Source of the DNA: Phytoactinopolyspora limicola
Lineage (GTDB): Bacteria; Actinomycetota; Actinomycetes; Jiangellales; Jiangellaceae
Direction: 5' to 3'
NCBI RefSeq assembly: GCF_011320225.1
Contig: NZ_JAAOEN010000001.1
Span: forward strand, 186,001-250,000
DNA length: 64,000 nt
Part shown: piece after piece, positions 7,873 to 16,650 of the stretch
Position numbering within the stretch: position 1 is the first letter of the stretch
Layout of the letters: the number at the start of each line of letters is the position of its first letter
Notes under the pieces: model-generated
Told to the model about the DNA's origin: nothing
Seen by the model: only the letters and a program-made list of their open reading frames with translations
Database searches by the model: none
Program-made: the position numbers and the translations under genes

Positions 7873-8709
7873 CTACGGCTGGGCACCGGTGGCGGCCGGC
7901 CGGTCCGGGTCGGCCGACCACTGCGACCACGAACCCGGGTAGAGCGCGGCGTCGACGCCGGCGATGGCCAGCGCGGCCACCTCGTGTGCGGCGGTGACGC
8001 CGGAACCACAGTAGGCACCTACCGTCGCCGAGCCCGAGATCCCCACCGCGGCGAAACGCCGCCGCAGCTGGTCGGCTGGCCGGAACCGACCGTCGTCATC
8101 CACGTTGTCGGTGGTGGGTGCACTCAGCGCACCGGGAATGTGGCCGGCCCGTGGATCGATCGGCTCGGCGTCCCCTCGGTAGCGTTCCGCCGCCCGCGCG
8201 TCGAGCAACACCCCGTCGCGGGCCAGCTGCGCCGCCGCCTCGGCGTCGACGACCGGCATTCCGCCGGAGGTGAGGACCACGTCACCAGGGCTCGGCACGA
8301 CATCGCCGTCGTCCAGTGGGTATCCGGCCCGCCGCCAGGCGGCTAGGCCGCCGTCCAGCAGCCGGACGTCACGCACCCCGGCCCACCGCAACAGCCACCA
8401 CGCCCGGGCGGCGGTCATCCCGGCGTTGTCGTCGTAGGCGATCACCGCGACATCCTGGCGAACCCCCCAGCGCCGCGCCGCCCGTTGGAGCCGCGACACC
8501 TCTGGCAACGGGTGCCGGCCGAGCTCGGGTGTCGCCGGCGCGGCGAGTTCGGTCTCGAGGTCCACGTACACCGCACCGGGGAGGTGTTCGTCCTGGTACT
8601 GTTGCCGTCCGTCGGTTTGGCCGAGCTTCCACCGCACGTCCAGCACCACTGGCCGTGGGCCAACGGTCACCAGGCGATATAGTTCGTCGACATCGACGAG
8701 CACGTCCAT
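7873..8709 (-). CDS. sseA: Thiosulfate/3-mercaptopyruvate sulfurtransferase (rhodanese)
   Basis: 278 residues with two tandem rhodanese domains: an inactive N-terminal one (about 5-130) with VLDVRWKLG and LPGAVYVDLE, and a C-terminal catalytic one (about 150-270) with LDARAAERYRG and the active-site loop YCGSGVTA, whose Cys accepts the sulfur. CGSGVTA is the loop of bacterial thiosulfate/mercaptopyruvate sulfurtransferases; the exact donor cannot be decided. GGAAGGA precedes the ATG. It is cytoplasmic, with no signal peptide. The 3' end overlaps the second copy of an 18-base direct repeat (7836-7853 and 7867-7884, GGTCGGCTACGGCTGGGC). Confidence 0.9.
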   Translation of the reverse strand: MDVLVDVDELYRLVTVGPRPVVLDVRWKLGQTDGRQQYQDEHLPGAVYVDLETELAAPATPELGRHPLPEVSRLQRAARRWGVRQDVAVIAYDDNAGMTAARAWWLLRWAGVRDVRLLDGGLAAWRRAGYPLDDGDVVPSPGDVVLTSGGMPVVDAEAAAQLARDGVLLDARAAERYRGDAEPIDPRAGHIPGALSAPTTDNVDDDGRFRPADQLRRRFAAVGISGSATVGAYCGSGVTAAHEVAALAIAGVDAALYPGSWSQWSADPDRPAATGAQP

Positions 8710-8796
8710 GATCGTCCTTCCCGTGGGTCACCAAACGGGGGCCGCGGCCGCCCCCCGATTTCCGGCAAGCGAGGGTGTCAAGCTACCGTCTCATCC

Positions 8797-9585
8797 GTGA
8801 TGACCTCCGCCGGCGAAGGCCCGCGCACTCTGGCCGTCGACTGCGGCGGAACGGGCCTCAAAGCCACCGTGCTCGGTCCCGACGGCACGGCGCTACACAA
8901 ACGCAGCCGGTTACGCACACCCTATCCCTGCCCGCCCGACGTGCTGGTCGCGGCCGTCGTCTTGCTGGCCGAGACAACGGGGATGCAGTTCGACCGTGTT
9001 TCGGTCGGGTTTCCCGGCATGGTCCGGCTGGGTGTCGTACACGCCACCCCGCATTACGTCACCGAGGCTGGTCCGTTCACCCCGCCGCTGCCGGAACTGG
9101 TGGCGGCCTGGTCCGGCTTCGACATTCAGTCGGCGCTCGAGTCCGCCTTGGGGCGCCCCACCAGGGTCCTCAACGACGCCGAGATCGCCGGTCTTGCGGT
9201 GATCGACAGCAAGGGGTTCGAGGTGGTGCTCACTTTAGGTACCGGGCTCGGATGTGCTCTGTTCGACGACGGCGTCCTGCTCCCGAAGGTCGAGTTGTCG
9301 CAGGCGCCGTTCCGCAAGGGGCAGACCTACGACGAGCAGCTCGGCCACCACGCCCGGCGGCGCCTCGGCGACCGTCGCTGGTCCCGCCGGGTGATCCGCG
9401 CCGTCGACGGGTTACGCCCGGTCTTGCACTGGGATCACCTTTACGTCGGTGGCGGCGGCGCCCGCCATATCCAGGGCGAGTTGGGCGGCGACGTCACCGT
9501 CGTCGGCAACGAGAACGGCCTTCTGGGCGGCATCCGGCTGTGGAACGATCGTGTTTCTCGCGGCCGCCGGATCGAAGACATCTAA
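8797..9585 (+). CDS. ROK-family sugar kinase-like protein
   Basis: 262 residues; GTG (8797) and ATG (8800) are adjacent and either could start. The N-terminal phosphate-binding loop LAVDCGGTGLKATVLG and a second ATP motif TLGTGLGCALF place it in the ROK/polyphosphate-glucokinase branch of the actin-like ATPases. The catalytic Asp is in LNDAEIAG. The classic ROK zinc motif CxCGxxGC is absent, as in polyphosphate glucokinases, which are of similar length. It likely phosphorylates glucose or a related sugar using ATP or polyphosphate. It stands alone, with no sugar transporter next to it. Confidence 0.75.
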   Translation: MMTSAGEGPRTLAVDCGGTGLKATVLGPDGTALHKRSRLRTPYPCPPDVLVAAVVLLAETTGMQFDRVSVGFPGMVRLGVVHATPHYVTEAGPFTPPLPELVAAWSGFDIQSALESALGRPTRVLNDAEIAGLAVIDSKGFEVVLTLGTGLGCALFDDGVLLPKVELSQAPFRKGQTYDEQLGHHARRRLGDRRWSRRVIRAVDGLRPVLHWDHLYVGGGGARHIQGELGGDVTVVGNENGLLGGIRLWNDRVSRGRRIEDI

Positions 9586-9892
9586 GGTCATCGGCTGACC
9601 GCCGACCATCCCGGCGGCGGGCGAGATTCGCCGGCACGCCCGGGCCATCGCGCAGGATGCCCACGACGTGATCCAGCCGCAACACCAACGGTGATCCGTT
9701 AACCAGCCGGTCACACCGGGCCCACCGCGACACGTGCTTGTAACGGTTCCGAGCCGATCGGCGAAACGTCCACCCTCCACGCTCGTGATGTCCGGTTGCC
9801 GCAACGTCGCGGCTCGATGAAGGCGGACCGGGCGTGGCCTCCGGTGAACAGGTCGCGCCCGTTCCCCGCCGCTCGCGTTGGAGGGACGGCAG
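9586..9892. other. Intergenic region before amtB; possible GlnR-like site
   Basis: I see no gene in these 307 bases on either strand. GTAAC at 9740-9744 and GAAAC at 9763-9767 resemble half sites of the actinobacterial nitrogen regulator GlnR (GTnAC/GAAAC pairs), which would fit the ammonium transporter downstream, but the spacing is not standard, so this is a weak call. Confidence 0.3.
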
Positions 9893-11266
9893 ATGGATAC
9901 GGGAGATACCGCCTGGATTCTCGTGTGCACGGCGCTGGTCATGCTCATGACACCAGGCCTCGCACTCTTCTACGGCGGCATGGTGCGCGCCAAGAGCGTC
10001 ATCAACATGATGATGATGTGTTTCGGCGCGCTCGGTGTCGTCAGCATCTTGTGGATCATGTACGGCTACTCGATCGCCTACGGTGACAGCGTCGGAGGAT
10101 TACTCGGCAACCCGGCGGACTTCTTCGGCCTGTCCGGCCTGATGGACGACTTGAGTGGCAACATCCCCACCCTCGTGGACGTCGGTTTCCAGGGGATGTT
10201 CGCGGTGATCACGGTTGCGCTGATCGCCGGCGCGATCGCCGACCGGGCCAACTTCTGGACCTGGCTACTGTTCGCCGCGATCTGGATGACCGTCGTCTAT
10301 TCGCCGGTAGCGCATTGGGTGTGGGGCGACGGCGGCTGGATCATCGACTCGCTGGAGGCGGTCGACTTCGCCGGCGGGACGGCGGTGCACATCAATGCTG
10401 GTGCGGCGGGCCTCGCCCTCGCGATAGTGCTGGGCCGCCGGCGTGGTTTCGGCAAGGGCTCCCACCGGCCGCACAACCTGCCGTTGGTGATGATCGGCGC
10501 CGGGCTGCTGTGGTTCGGCTGGTTCGGTTTCAACGCGGGCTCCGCCTACGCCGCGGATGAGGCCGCCGGCGTGGCACTCGTCAACACCATCGGAGCGACG
10601 GCCGCGGCGCTACTGGCCTGGATCATCGTCGAGAAGGTGCGCGACGGGCACGCCACCTCGCTGGGCGCGGCGTCCGGAGTGGTGGCCGGGCTGGTGGCCA
10701 TCACACCGGCGGCCGGAGCGGTCAACCCGATGGGCGCGCTGTGCATCGGCGCACTCGCCGGCGTGATCTGCTCGCTGACGGTCAGCCTGAAGTTCCGGCT
10801 CCGCTACGACGACTCGCTGGACGTGGTGGGCGTGCACCTCGTGGGCGGCCTGGTCGGCACCGTGGCCATCGGTTTCTTCGCGACGGCGAACGCACCCGAC
10901 GGAGTGGACGGGCTGCTCTTCGGTGGTGGCGTCGACCTGCTCGGTCGGCAGATCGTTGGTGCGGTCGCCGTCATGGCGTACTCGTTCGTCGTGACGTACA
11001 TCATCGCGACCCTGCTGGAGAAGACCATCGGCTTCCGGGTACACGACGACCACGAGATCGTTGGTGTCGACCGGGTGCACCACGGCGAGTCGAGCTACGA
11101 GATCGCCACCGAGGATGACGTCCCGGAGGACGTGATGGCCCGGGTGAGCGCGGCGACGGCCGGGCCGCCCGAAGTGTCGACGACGCCCCGACGGGACAAC
11201 GAGCGAGCAACACGCGGGCGACCGGTGAACGCTGGCGACGGCGAGGCCAACCCCGCCACCACCTGA
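9893..11266 (+). CDS. amtB: Ammonium transporter (Amt/MEP/Rh family)
   Basis: 457 residues with 11 predicted membrane helices. It conducts NH4+/NH3 across the cytoplasmic membrane. The twin pore histidines are visible in GGTAVHINAGAAGLALAI (first His) and VVGVHLVGGLVGT (second His), and the N-terminal TPGLALFYGGMVRAK signature is complete. The ATG at 9893 follows GGAGGG by 7 bases; an in-frame TTG 15 bases upstream overlaps that ribosome site. A hydrophilic, acidic C-terminal tail of about 60 residues extends past the last helix. In many actinomycetes amtB is followed by glnK and glnD; here a terminator follows instead, so it is monocistronic. Confidence 0.95.
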   Translation: MDTGDTAWILVCTALVMLMTPGLALFYGGMVRAKSVINMMMMCFGALGVVSILWIMYGYSIAYGDSVGGLLGNPADFFGLSGLMDDLSGNIPTLVDVGFQGMFAVITVALIAGAIADRANFWTWLLFAAIWMTVVYSPVAHWVWGDGGWIIDSLEAVDFAGGTAVHINAGAAGLALAIVLGRRRGFGKGSHRPHNLPLVMIGAGLLWFGWFGFNAGSAYAADEAAGVALVNTIGATAAALLAWIIVEKVRDGHATSLGAASGVVAGLVAITPAAGAVNPMGALCIGALAGVICSLTVSLKFRLRYDDSLDVVGVHLVGGLVGTVAIGFFATANAPDGVDGLLFGGGVDLLGRQIVGAVAVMAYSFVVTYIIATLLEKTIGFRVHDDHEIVGVDRVHHGESSYEIATEDDVPEDVMARVSAATAGPPEVSTTPRRDNERATRGRPVNAGDGEANPATT

Positions 11267-11323
11267 ACCATCCCGTGCCCAGGTTGAGGGAGGTACCCAT
11301 CACGGGTGGCACCCCATGAAGAT

Positions 11324-11362
11324 GAGCGAGCCGCGCCTACACGTCCCGGGCGCGGCTCGCTC
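11324..11362. terminator. Bidirectional terminator between amtB and the methyltransferase
   Basis: A perfect 14-base-pair stem, GAGCGAGCCGCGCC (11324-11337) with its complement (11349-11362), and an 11-base loop. It lies between two convergent genes and can serve both. Confidence 0.85.
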
Positions 11363-11394
11363 ACGCGATGGAACACACCTTAGAGCTTCCGCTC

Positions 11395-12063
11395 TTAGTG
11401 GGTGACCACCACCATGGTGAACCCGTCGTACCCCTTGCTGCCGACGGTCTGAACGGTGGTGGCGCTGACTCTAGGCTCGGCGGCCACCCTGTCGGCAAAC
11501 CGCTGAATACCCTGCACACTGGGATCGTTGCTCTCCGGATCGGCAACCGCTCCGCCGCGTACCACGTTGTCGACGACGATGACGCTTCCCACCCGGGACA
11601 ACCGCAGCGCCCAGTCGAAGTACTCCGCGGTGGCATCTTTGTTGGCGTCGATGAAGACGAGATCGAACGGTTCCGGGCCGTCATCGGCGAGGCTCGGCAA
11701 CGTGTCGAGCGCCGGGCCGGTGCGTACGTCCACCAACGCCCCTAGTCCAGCACGGTCGAGGTTGGCGCGGGCTACCTCGGCATGTGTGGGATCGGCCTCC
11801 AGCGTTATCAGCCGCCCATCGGAGGGCAGCGCCCGGGCCAGCCAGATCGTGCTGTAGCCACCCAGGGTTCCGACCTCCAGAATGCGGCGTGCACCCTGCG
11901 CCAGCGCCACCAGCTGGAGTAGCTTGCCCTGGTTGGCAGCGACGCTGATGGCGGGCAGGCCGGCGGCATCACTGGCCTGGAGTGCCGCGTCGAGGGCCGG
12001 ATCCGGCGGATTGAACCGCTCCTCGAAGTAGTGGTCGACGGCCGTCCACTCGTGCTGGCTCAA
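11395..12063 (-). CDS. Class I SAM-dependent O-methyltransferase
   Basis: 222 residues, the usual length for the catechol/caffeoyl-CoA O-methyltransferase (Methyltransf_3) family. The SAM-binding loop EVGTLGGYSTIWLA (about 60-73), the acidic LITLEADP (about 83-90) and the metal-binding LVFIDANKD (about 131-139) are in order. It transfers a methyl group to a hydroxyl of a small phenolic or similar acceptor with a divalent metal; the acceptor is unknown. Cytoplasmic and monocistronic, convergent with amtB and sharing its terminator. Confidence 0.92.
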   Translation of the reverse strand: MSQHEWTAVDHYFEERFNPPDPALDAALQASDAAGLPAISVAANQGKLLQLVALAQGARRILEVGTLGGYSTIWLARALPSDGRLITLEADPTHAEVARANLDRAGLGALVDVRTGPALDTLPSLADDGPEPFDLVFIDANKDATAEYFDWALRLSRVGSVIVVDNVVRGGAVADPESNDPSVQGIQRFADRVAAEPRVSATTVQTVGSKGYDGFTMVVVTH

Positions 12064-12197
12064 CGTGTGTCCTCCATGAACGCTGGATGGTGATGTAAGA
12101 GCGTCAACCTCGGATCAGTGTTGATCTTGACATCTCCTTTACGCTCAATGTACGGGGTGTGCGATCCGACCAACCAGTACCTGCCCCGGGAGTGCGG

Positions 12198-12392
12198 ATG
12201 GAGTTTCTGGTTCTCATCGGGCTCCTCGGGGCGGCAGTGGTCGCCTTCTTCATCTGGGACGCCATCTTCTGGAGCAAAGCAGGCCCAGGCACCAAGACAC
12301 TTCGCTGCAAGATGTTCGGCTGCTCACCGCAATGGGGCTGGCGCAACGCCGGCATGAAGATCTGCACCCGGTGCCAGAACCGCATCCCCTAA
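12198..12392 (+). CDS. Small membrane protein with a C-terminal zinc-ribbon-like Cys cluster
   Basis: 64 residues from the ATG at 12198, which follows CGGGAG; an earlier in-frame ATG at 12159 lacks a ribosome site and adds a hydrophilic stretch before the helix. Residues 2-21 form one membrane helix (EFLVLIGLLGAAVVAFFIW). The cytoplasmic or external tail has CKMFGC and CTRC, two Cys pairs about 20 residues apart that could bind zinc. I do not recognise the family. It is divergent from the methyltransferase and upstream of the WXG100-like genes, but not obviously linked to either. Confidence 0.6.
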   Translation: MEFLVLIGLLGAAVVAFFIWDAIFWSKAGPGTKTLRCKMFGCSPQWGWRNAGMKICTRCQNRIP

Positions 12393-12537
12393 CGGCACGA
12401 GCGGGGGTCTGAGCGGCCGAAAACAACCGGGGATACTACTCCACCGCCCGGAGGCTGGACCGTTTGGCCCGACGATCACGTCGTTTCCACAACTGTCATG
12501 CTCCTCGAACATTTGCTGAATCGCTGAGGAACGTGAC

Positions 12538-14403
12538 ATGAACGATCAGGAACGCCGGGATGACCCAGCCGGCGGCACCGCCGTCGGGATCGACCCGGGT
12601 GCCCTCAACCAGCTGATCGCTGACGCTCGCGCCGCTATCGGCGAAATCGAACAGTTCACCGGCACCTACCGCAGCCGGTTCAATCAGGCCGGCGTGACCA
12701 CCACCAACATCAGCCGGCAGGAAGTGGTGGCCGAGTGGGTGAATGACCAGCTACCCATGCTGGAACGCCGCCGGGACATGGCTGAGATCGCGGCAGAAGG
12801 CCCACCAGGAACGTTCGTCGCGGTCGGCGCCGGGGATCTCGGTTGGGACACCGCGGACGAAGCCGCCAAGGCCGGCCGGGAAGACGCGGAACGCCTCCTC
12901 GAGGGACTCCACCCCGGCGACGAGATCCCGGACGAGGTCTACGCGCTGCTCCGGGAGCATAGCTTCGACCCCGACTACCTCGAGGCGTTCTTCAACAGCA
13001 CGGGCTCGGCGGTGTTGGCGATCTTCCTCCAGGACGCCTACCAGGGGTCCGGAGAATATGACAGCTCCAAGCTGGGCGCGGTGTCCTTCGCCCTGGCTGC
13101 CGCGAGCCACCGGATCGACATGGCCGGCGGCGAGTGGATGCGGGGAATGGACAACTGGGGAGACGTCGGGTGGCGCGAAGACGACGGCTGGACCACCATG
13201 GCCCAGTTCATGGGTTACGGACGTTGGAATGAAGACTTCCTGCACAGCGCCATGGACAACCTCCACCGTCTCGACGACACCGGCACCATCACCGTCATGG
13301 AAGCGCTGGCCCGCCATCCGGTGGCCGCCGCGACCTGGTTCCAGGGATCACCCTCCGGCAATCACCGTTTCGACACCAATGCCGAGTACGCCGCCGCCAT
13401 CATGCAGGGCTGGGCCTACGGCGAATCCGTCCACGAAGCGTTCCTCAAAGTGCTCGACGCGGCTACCGAAGGTGTAGCCCGCTTCGATCAAGGTCTGGCC
13501 GACAAGAGTGTCTACCTGCTCCTGAAGACTGTTCACGACATGGACGACAAAGTCGCTCAGGAGATGTACCGGCTGTGGTTCACCCACCTGATCGAGCGGC
13601 ATCTCGACGATCTTTACGACAGCGTGACCGCACCGGTCGAGGAGTACTACAAGGAACTCCGGGACGGCCGGGACGGCGTCGAGGCACCGGCGGAGTGGTG
13701 GGCGAGCATCGTCGAACAGGCCATGCGCGACGAGACGAACGCCGCCTACCTGTCCGTGCGGTTCCAAGAGAAGTTCGTAGAAACCCACGAATACTGGGGT
13801 GGTTCCACGGACTCCTCGAACCGAGATGCCAACAACTTTCCGCTCGCGCAGGCCAACCTCTTCGCCGACTGGTTCGTCTGCCGCAGCGCGAACGTCGCCG
13901 AGACGCTGAACAAGGAGGTCGACGAGTGGAACGAGATGCTCGGTGCCGCCATCGACCTCCTTACCGACCCGAAACACCCGAAGGAGCTTGCGCTCGACAT
14001 CGGCAAAGACATCGCCAACGGTCTACTCAAGGACCTCCTGTCACGGCCCTACCCGGACTACGACCCGGACGTTGGCTGGACCGAGCTCGAACACCGGATG
14101 TGGCTCAACGCGAGCGTGAACTATCACAAGAAGCGGCTCGGCGACGGCAGCCTGCCCGAGGTCGAGATCGTGCACGAGCGGGACGACGGCACCACCTGGA
14201 CCGAAACCTACGACGGCAACCCGGCCACCTACGAGGAACGGCACGGCGGCAAGTTCACCGACGACGACGGCCGGATCCTCCCCATCAGCGAGATGGACGA
14301 GGCCGGCATGCTCGCCTACATGGAGTGGGTGCAGGATCCGGCGGTGGTAGACGCCTATTGGAACGATCTCGGCGCCCATTTCCCGAACCCGGGCGTGTCC
14401 TGA
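12538..14403 (+). CDS. Large uncharacterised WXG100-associated protein
   Basis: 621 residues, no signal peptide or membrane helix. The first 110 residues are helical, with DPGALNQLIADARAAIGEIEQF and a later WVNDQLPMLERRRDMAE, resembling the N-terminal helical domain of actinobacterial type VII (ESX-like) secretion substrates. The middle (about 150-420) has AVLAIFLQDAY, YAAAIMQGWAYGESV and KSVYLLLKTVHDM, similar to what I recall of the DUF6571-like family. The C-terminal 100 residues are charged and Tyr/Trp rich. It is followed 28 bases later by a small WXG100-like gene, so the two are probably one operon. No secretion machinery (EccC ATPase) is in the window. Function unknown. Confidence 0.6.
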   Translation: MNDQERRDDPAGGTAVGIDPGALNQLIADARAAIGEIEQFTGTYRSRFNQAGVTTTNISRQEVVAEWVNDQLPMLERRRDMAEIAAEGPPGTFVAVGAGDLGWDTADEAAKAGREDAERLLEGLHPGDEIPDEVYALLREHSFDPDYLEAFFNSTGSAVLAIFLQDAYQGSGEYDSSKLGAVSFALAAASHRIDMAGGEWMRGMDNWGDVGWREDDGWTTMAQFMGYGRWNEDFLHSAMDNLHRLDDTGTITVMEALARHPVAAATWFQGSPSGNHRFDTNAEYAAAIMQGWAYGESVHEAFLKVLDAATEGVARFDQGLADKSVYLLLKTVHDMDDKVAQEMYRLWFTHLIERHLDDLYDSVTAPVEEYYKELRDGRDGVEAPAEWWASIVEQAMRDETNAAYLSVRFQEKFVETHEYWGGSTDSSNRDANNFPLAQANLFADWFVCRSANVAETLNKEVDEWNEMLGAAIDLLTDPKHPKELALDIGKDIANGLLKDLLSRPYPDYDPDVGWTELEHRMWLNASVNYHKKRLGDGSLPEVEIVHERDDGTTWTETYDGNPATYEERHGGKFTDDDGRILPISEMDEAGMLAYMEWVQDPAVVDAYWNDLGAHFPNPGVS

Positions 14404-14431
14404 CGCCGCATCGGCCGCCCAAGGAGAAACG

Positions 14432-14803
14432 ATGAACTACGACGGTACCGAGCTTTTCGACGGCCTCGACAACCGGATCGACCACCGCCCCCCGATCGGG
14501 ATATCCACCAAGCCGGGTGAATCGAACACGCAGCCGAACCCGGAGTACGAGGCGCTGCTCCAACTCAAGGCGGATGTCGAACGAGACAAGCCGGACGTGC
14601 GCGGCCAACTGCACGACATCGCCGAGGCGATGGGCAACGGCACGGTCTGGTTCGGGCCGCAGGCGCGGGAGTTCTCCGAGGAACTGGAAGCGTACAAGAA
14701 CCAGCTCCGCGACCGTAGCGACGACCTCCCTGACGATGTGCAAGAGAAGCTGAACAGGACGCCCTCGACCATTCCGGCGGGAGGCAACCAGCTCCCGGTC
14801 TGA
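14432..14803 (+). CDS. Small WXG100-superfamily-like protein
   Basis: 123 residues. The central region (about 40-100) is two amphipathic helices joined by GNGTVWFGPQAREF, comparable to the W-x-G hairpin of ESAT-6-like proteins, then a second helix EELEAYKNQLRDRSDDL. AAGGAG lies 7 bases before the ATG. It follows the 621-residue protein and is probably its partner, as type VII substrates and their small helpers are usually paired. The Pro/Thr-rich tail carries no clear YxxxD/E export signal. Confidence 0.6.
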   Translation: MNYDGTELFDGLDNRIDHRPPIGISTKPGESNTQPNPEYEALLQLKADVERDKPDVRGQLHDIAEAMGNGTVWFGPQAREFSEELEAYKNQLRDRSDDLPDDVQEKLNRTPSTIPAGGNQLPV

Positions 14804-14868
14804 CCAGCCCTGATCGTCCGGCGACGGGCGACCCGTGGGAGCCCGGCGCGGTGGGCCAGAATGGACAC

Positions 14869-15663
14869 ATGCGTGTAGCACTCGTGCAGACGGCGGCCGG
14901 CCTCGATCCGGCCGCGAACCTCGACGCCATCCAACGGCTGGTCACCGGCGTCGACGCCGAGCTGGTCGTTCTGCCCGAGGCCGTGATGCATGACTTCGGC
15001 ACACCCACCACACCCCTGGGCCCGGTCGCCCAGGCGGTCGACGGCCCATTCGTCGCCGGCCTGGCCGATCTCGCCAAACAACAGGGGGCGACGTTCGTCG
15101 GCGGCATGTTCGAGATCTCCGACGACCCCAACCGGCCGTTCAACACCCTCGTCGTCGTAGGTCCGTCCGGAGATCTACTGGCGACATACCGCAAGGCGCA
15201 CCTGTACGACTCGTTCGGCTACCGGGAATCCGACCGGCTGCTGGCCGGCCCCGCCACCCCCACCGTGGTAGACGTAGGCGGCTTCACCTTGGGGTTGCTC
15301 ACCTGTTACGACCTCCGCTTCCCCGAACACTCCCGGGCGTTGGTGACCGCCGGCGCGGATGTGCTCGTGTTGCCAGCGGCGTGGGTACGTGGCCCCCTCA
15401 AAGAGGACCACTGGTCGACGCTGGTGCGGGCCCGAGCTATCGAGAACACCACCTACGTCGCGGCCGCCGCACAGACCGGCAAGGCCTATTGCGGCCGCAG
15501 CATGCTGGTCGACCCGCTCGGGGTTGCGGTGGCGGCTACCGGCGACGCCGAAGGGGTCGTGTCCGGGCTGATCGACCGGGAACACCTTGCGGCCAGCCGC
15601 GAGCGCAACCCCGCGCTGCGACACCGTCGGCCCTGGCCGACGTCCGTCGTGACGGAGGAATAA
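14869..15663 (+). CDS. Nitrilase-superfamily carbon-nitrogen hydrolase
   Basis: 264 residues from the ATG at 14869; an upstream GTG at 14851 adds six unlikely residues. The Glu-Lys-Cys catalytic triad is visible: LPEAVM (Glu about 43), YRKAHLYDSF (Lys) and LTCYDLRFPE (Cys). The family hydrolyses amide C-N bonds; the short length and the RFPE motif fit the Nit/omega-amidase or deaminated-glutathione-amidase branch, but the substrate is not determined. Cytoplasmic. It precedes mobA by only 13 bases and may be co-transcribed with it. Confidence 0.9.
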   Translation: MRVALVQTAAGLDPAANLDAIQRLVTGVDAELVVLPEAVMHDFGTPTTPLGPVAQAVDGPFVAGLADLAKQQGATFVGGMFEISDDPNRPFNTLVVVGPSGDLLATYRKAHLYDSFGYRESDRLLAGPATPTVVDVGGFTLGLLTCYDLRFPEHSRALVTAGADVLVLPAAWVRGPLKEDHWSTLVRARAIENTTYVAAAAQTGKAYCGRSMLVDPLGVAVAATGDAEGVVSGLIDREHLAASRERNPALRHRRPWPTSVVTEE

Positions 15664-15676
15664 CCGGAGGTTGCCC

Positions 15677-16306
15677 ATGGCTCGAGGTGCGGTGATTCTG
15701 GCCGGAGGGTCGGCCCGACGGCTCGGGGGCGCCGACAAACCCCAGCTGATCGTCGGTGGCCGCGCGCTGCTCGACACCGCCATCGCCGCCTGCACCAGCT
15801 GCCCGGACATCGTCGTCGTCGGCCCACTACGACCCACCTGCCGGCCGGTGCGGTGGACCGTCGAAGAACCGCCGGGCAGCGGCCCGCTGGCGGCACTCGA
15901 CGCCGGGGTGGCCGTACTGCCGTCCGCAGCAACGACGGTGACCGTCCTCGCCGCCGACCTACCGGCGGTCACCGCCAGCACCGTCGAACGGCTACACGAA
16001 GAACTCGACGCCGGCACAGCGGACGCCGTGCTGCTCACCGACGGCACCGGCCGGCGCCAGCCACTCACCGCCGTCTACGCCCGGCCCGCTCTGGAAGCCG
16101 CACTGCGCGCGGCCGGGCACCTGCCCGACCGACCGCTCCGGCACCTCGTCGACCACCTCACCATCGCGACACTCCCCGACCCGATCGCCGCAGAAGACAT
16201 CGACACCGAGGTCGACCTGGCACGCTGGACCGGGACCACACCGACCGCGCAACCGCCAGGCCGGCCGGACGACGACGCCGTACGGAAGGATCACCAGGCA
16301 CCATGA
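15677..16306 (+). CDS. mobA: Molybdenum cofactor guanylyltransferase (MobA-like)
   Basis: 209 residues. The nucleotidyltransferase signature AVILAGGSARRLGGADKPQL (about 4-23) and the metal-binding VLAADLPAV (about 94) are present. MobA attaches GMP to molybdopterin to form the guanine dinucleotide cofactor of DMSO-reductase-type enzymes. The ATG at 15677 follows GGAGG by 6 bases; the TTG at 15671 is too close to that site. The stop overlaps the next gene's ATG (ATGA), so translation is coupled with the DUF6457-like gene, the usual actinobacterial arrangement. Confidence 0.9.
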   Translation: MARGAVILAGGSARRLGGADKPQLIVGGRALLDTAIAACTSCPDIVVVGPLRPTCRPVRWTVEEPPGSGPLAALDAGVAVLPSAATTVTVLAADLPAVTASTVERLHEELDAGTADAVLLTDGTGRRQPLTAVYARPALEAALRAAGHLPDRPLRHLVDHLTIATLPDPIAAEDIDTEVDLARWTGTTPTAQPPGRPDDDAVRKDHQAP

Positions 16307-16650
16307 CCATGGACCCGTGGATCACCGCCCTCTGCGAAGAGCTGAACGTGCCAATCGACGACGTCGACGTCGGCGCCATCCTCGATCTGGCCCGGGATGC
16401 CGCCCACAACGTGGAGCGCCCTGCGGCACCGGTCTCCACGTTCATCGCGGGCTACGCCGCGGCGCTCCGGGGCGGCGGATCCGGCGCGGTCGCTACCACC
16501 CTCGACACCGCGGCCGAGCTCGCCACCAACTGGCCCGGCCATGGACCCCAAGCAGCGGCCACCTCCGACGCAACACCACCCCTCGACGGTGGTGGACAGC
16601 CGTCGGCAGACGCGGACGCCACGACCCCATCCGACCGGACCGAACCCTGA
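16303..16650 (+). CDS. DUF6457-like MobA-associated small protein
   Basis: 115 residues. The N-terminal 70 residues form a helical domain (DPWITALCEELNVPIDDVD, then LDLARDAAHNVERPAAP, then TFIAGYAAALRGG) that I recall as DUF6457, found next to or fused to MobA and linked to molybdoenzyme maturation in actinobacteria. The tail is disordered and rich in Ala, Thr and Pro. The ATG overlaps the mobA stop by 4 bases, and its own TGA overlaps the next ATG (TGATG), so three genes are coupled. Its molecular role is not known. Confidence 0.8.
   Translation: MTMDPWITALCEELNVPIDDVDVGAILDLARDAAHNVERPAAPVSTFIAGYAAALRGGGSGAVATTLDTAAELATNWPGHGPQAAATSDATPPLDGGGQPSADADATTPSDRTEP

Noticed and set aside
9494-9733. 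Minus-strand frame of 79 codons between the ROK kinase and amtB
   Set aside because: Overlaps the 3' end of the kinase gene, no ribosome site, Arg-rich shadow composition.
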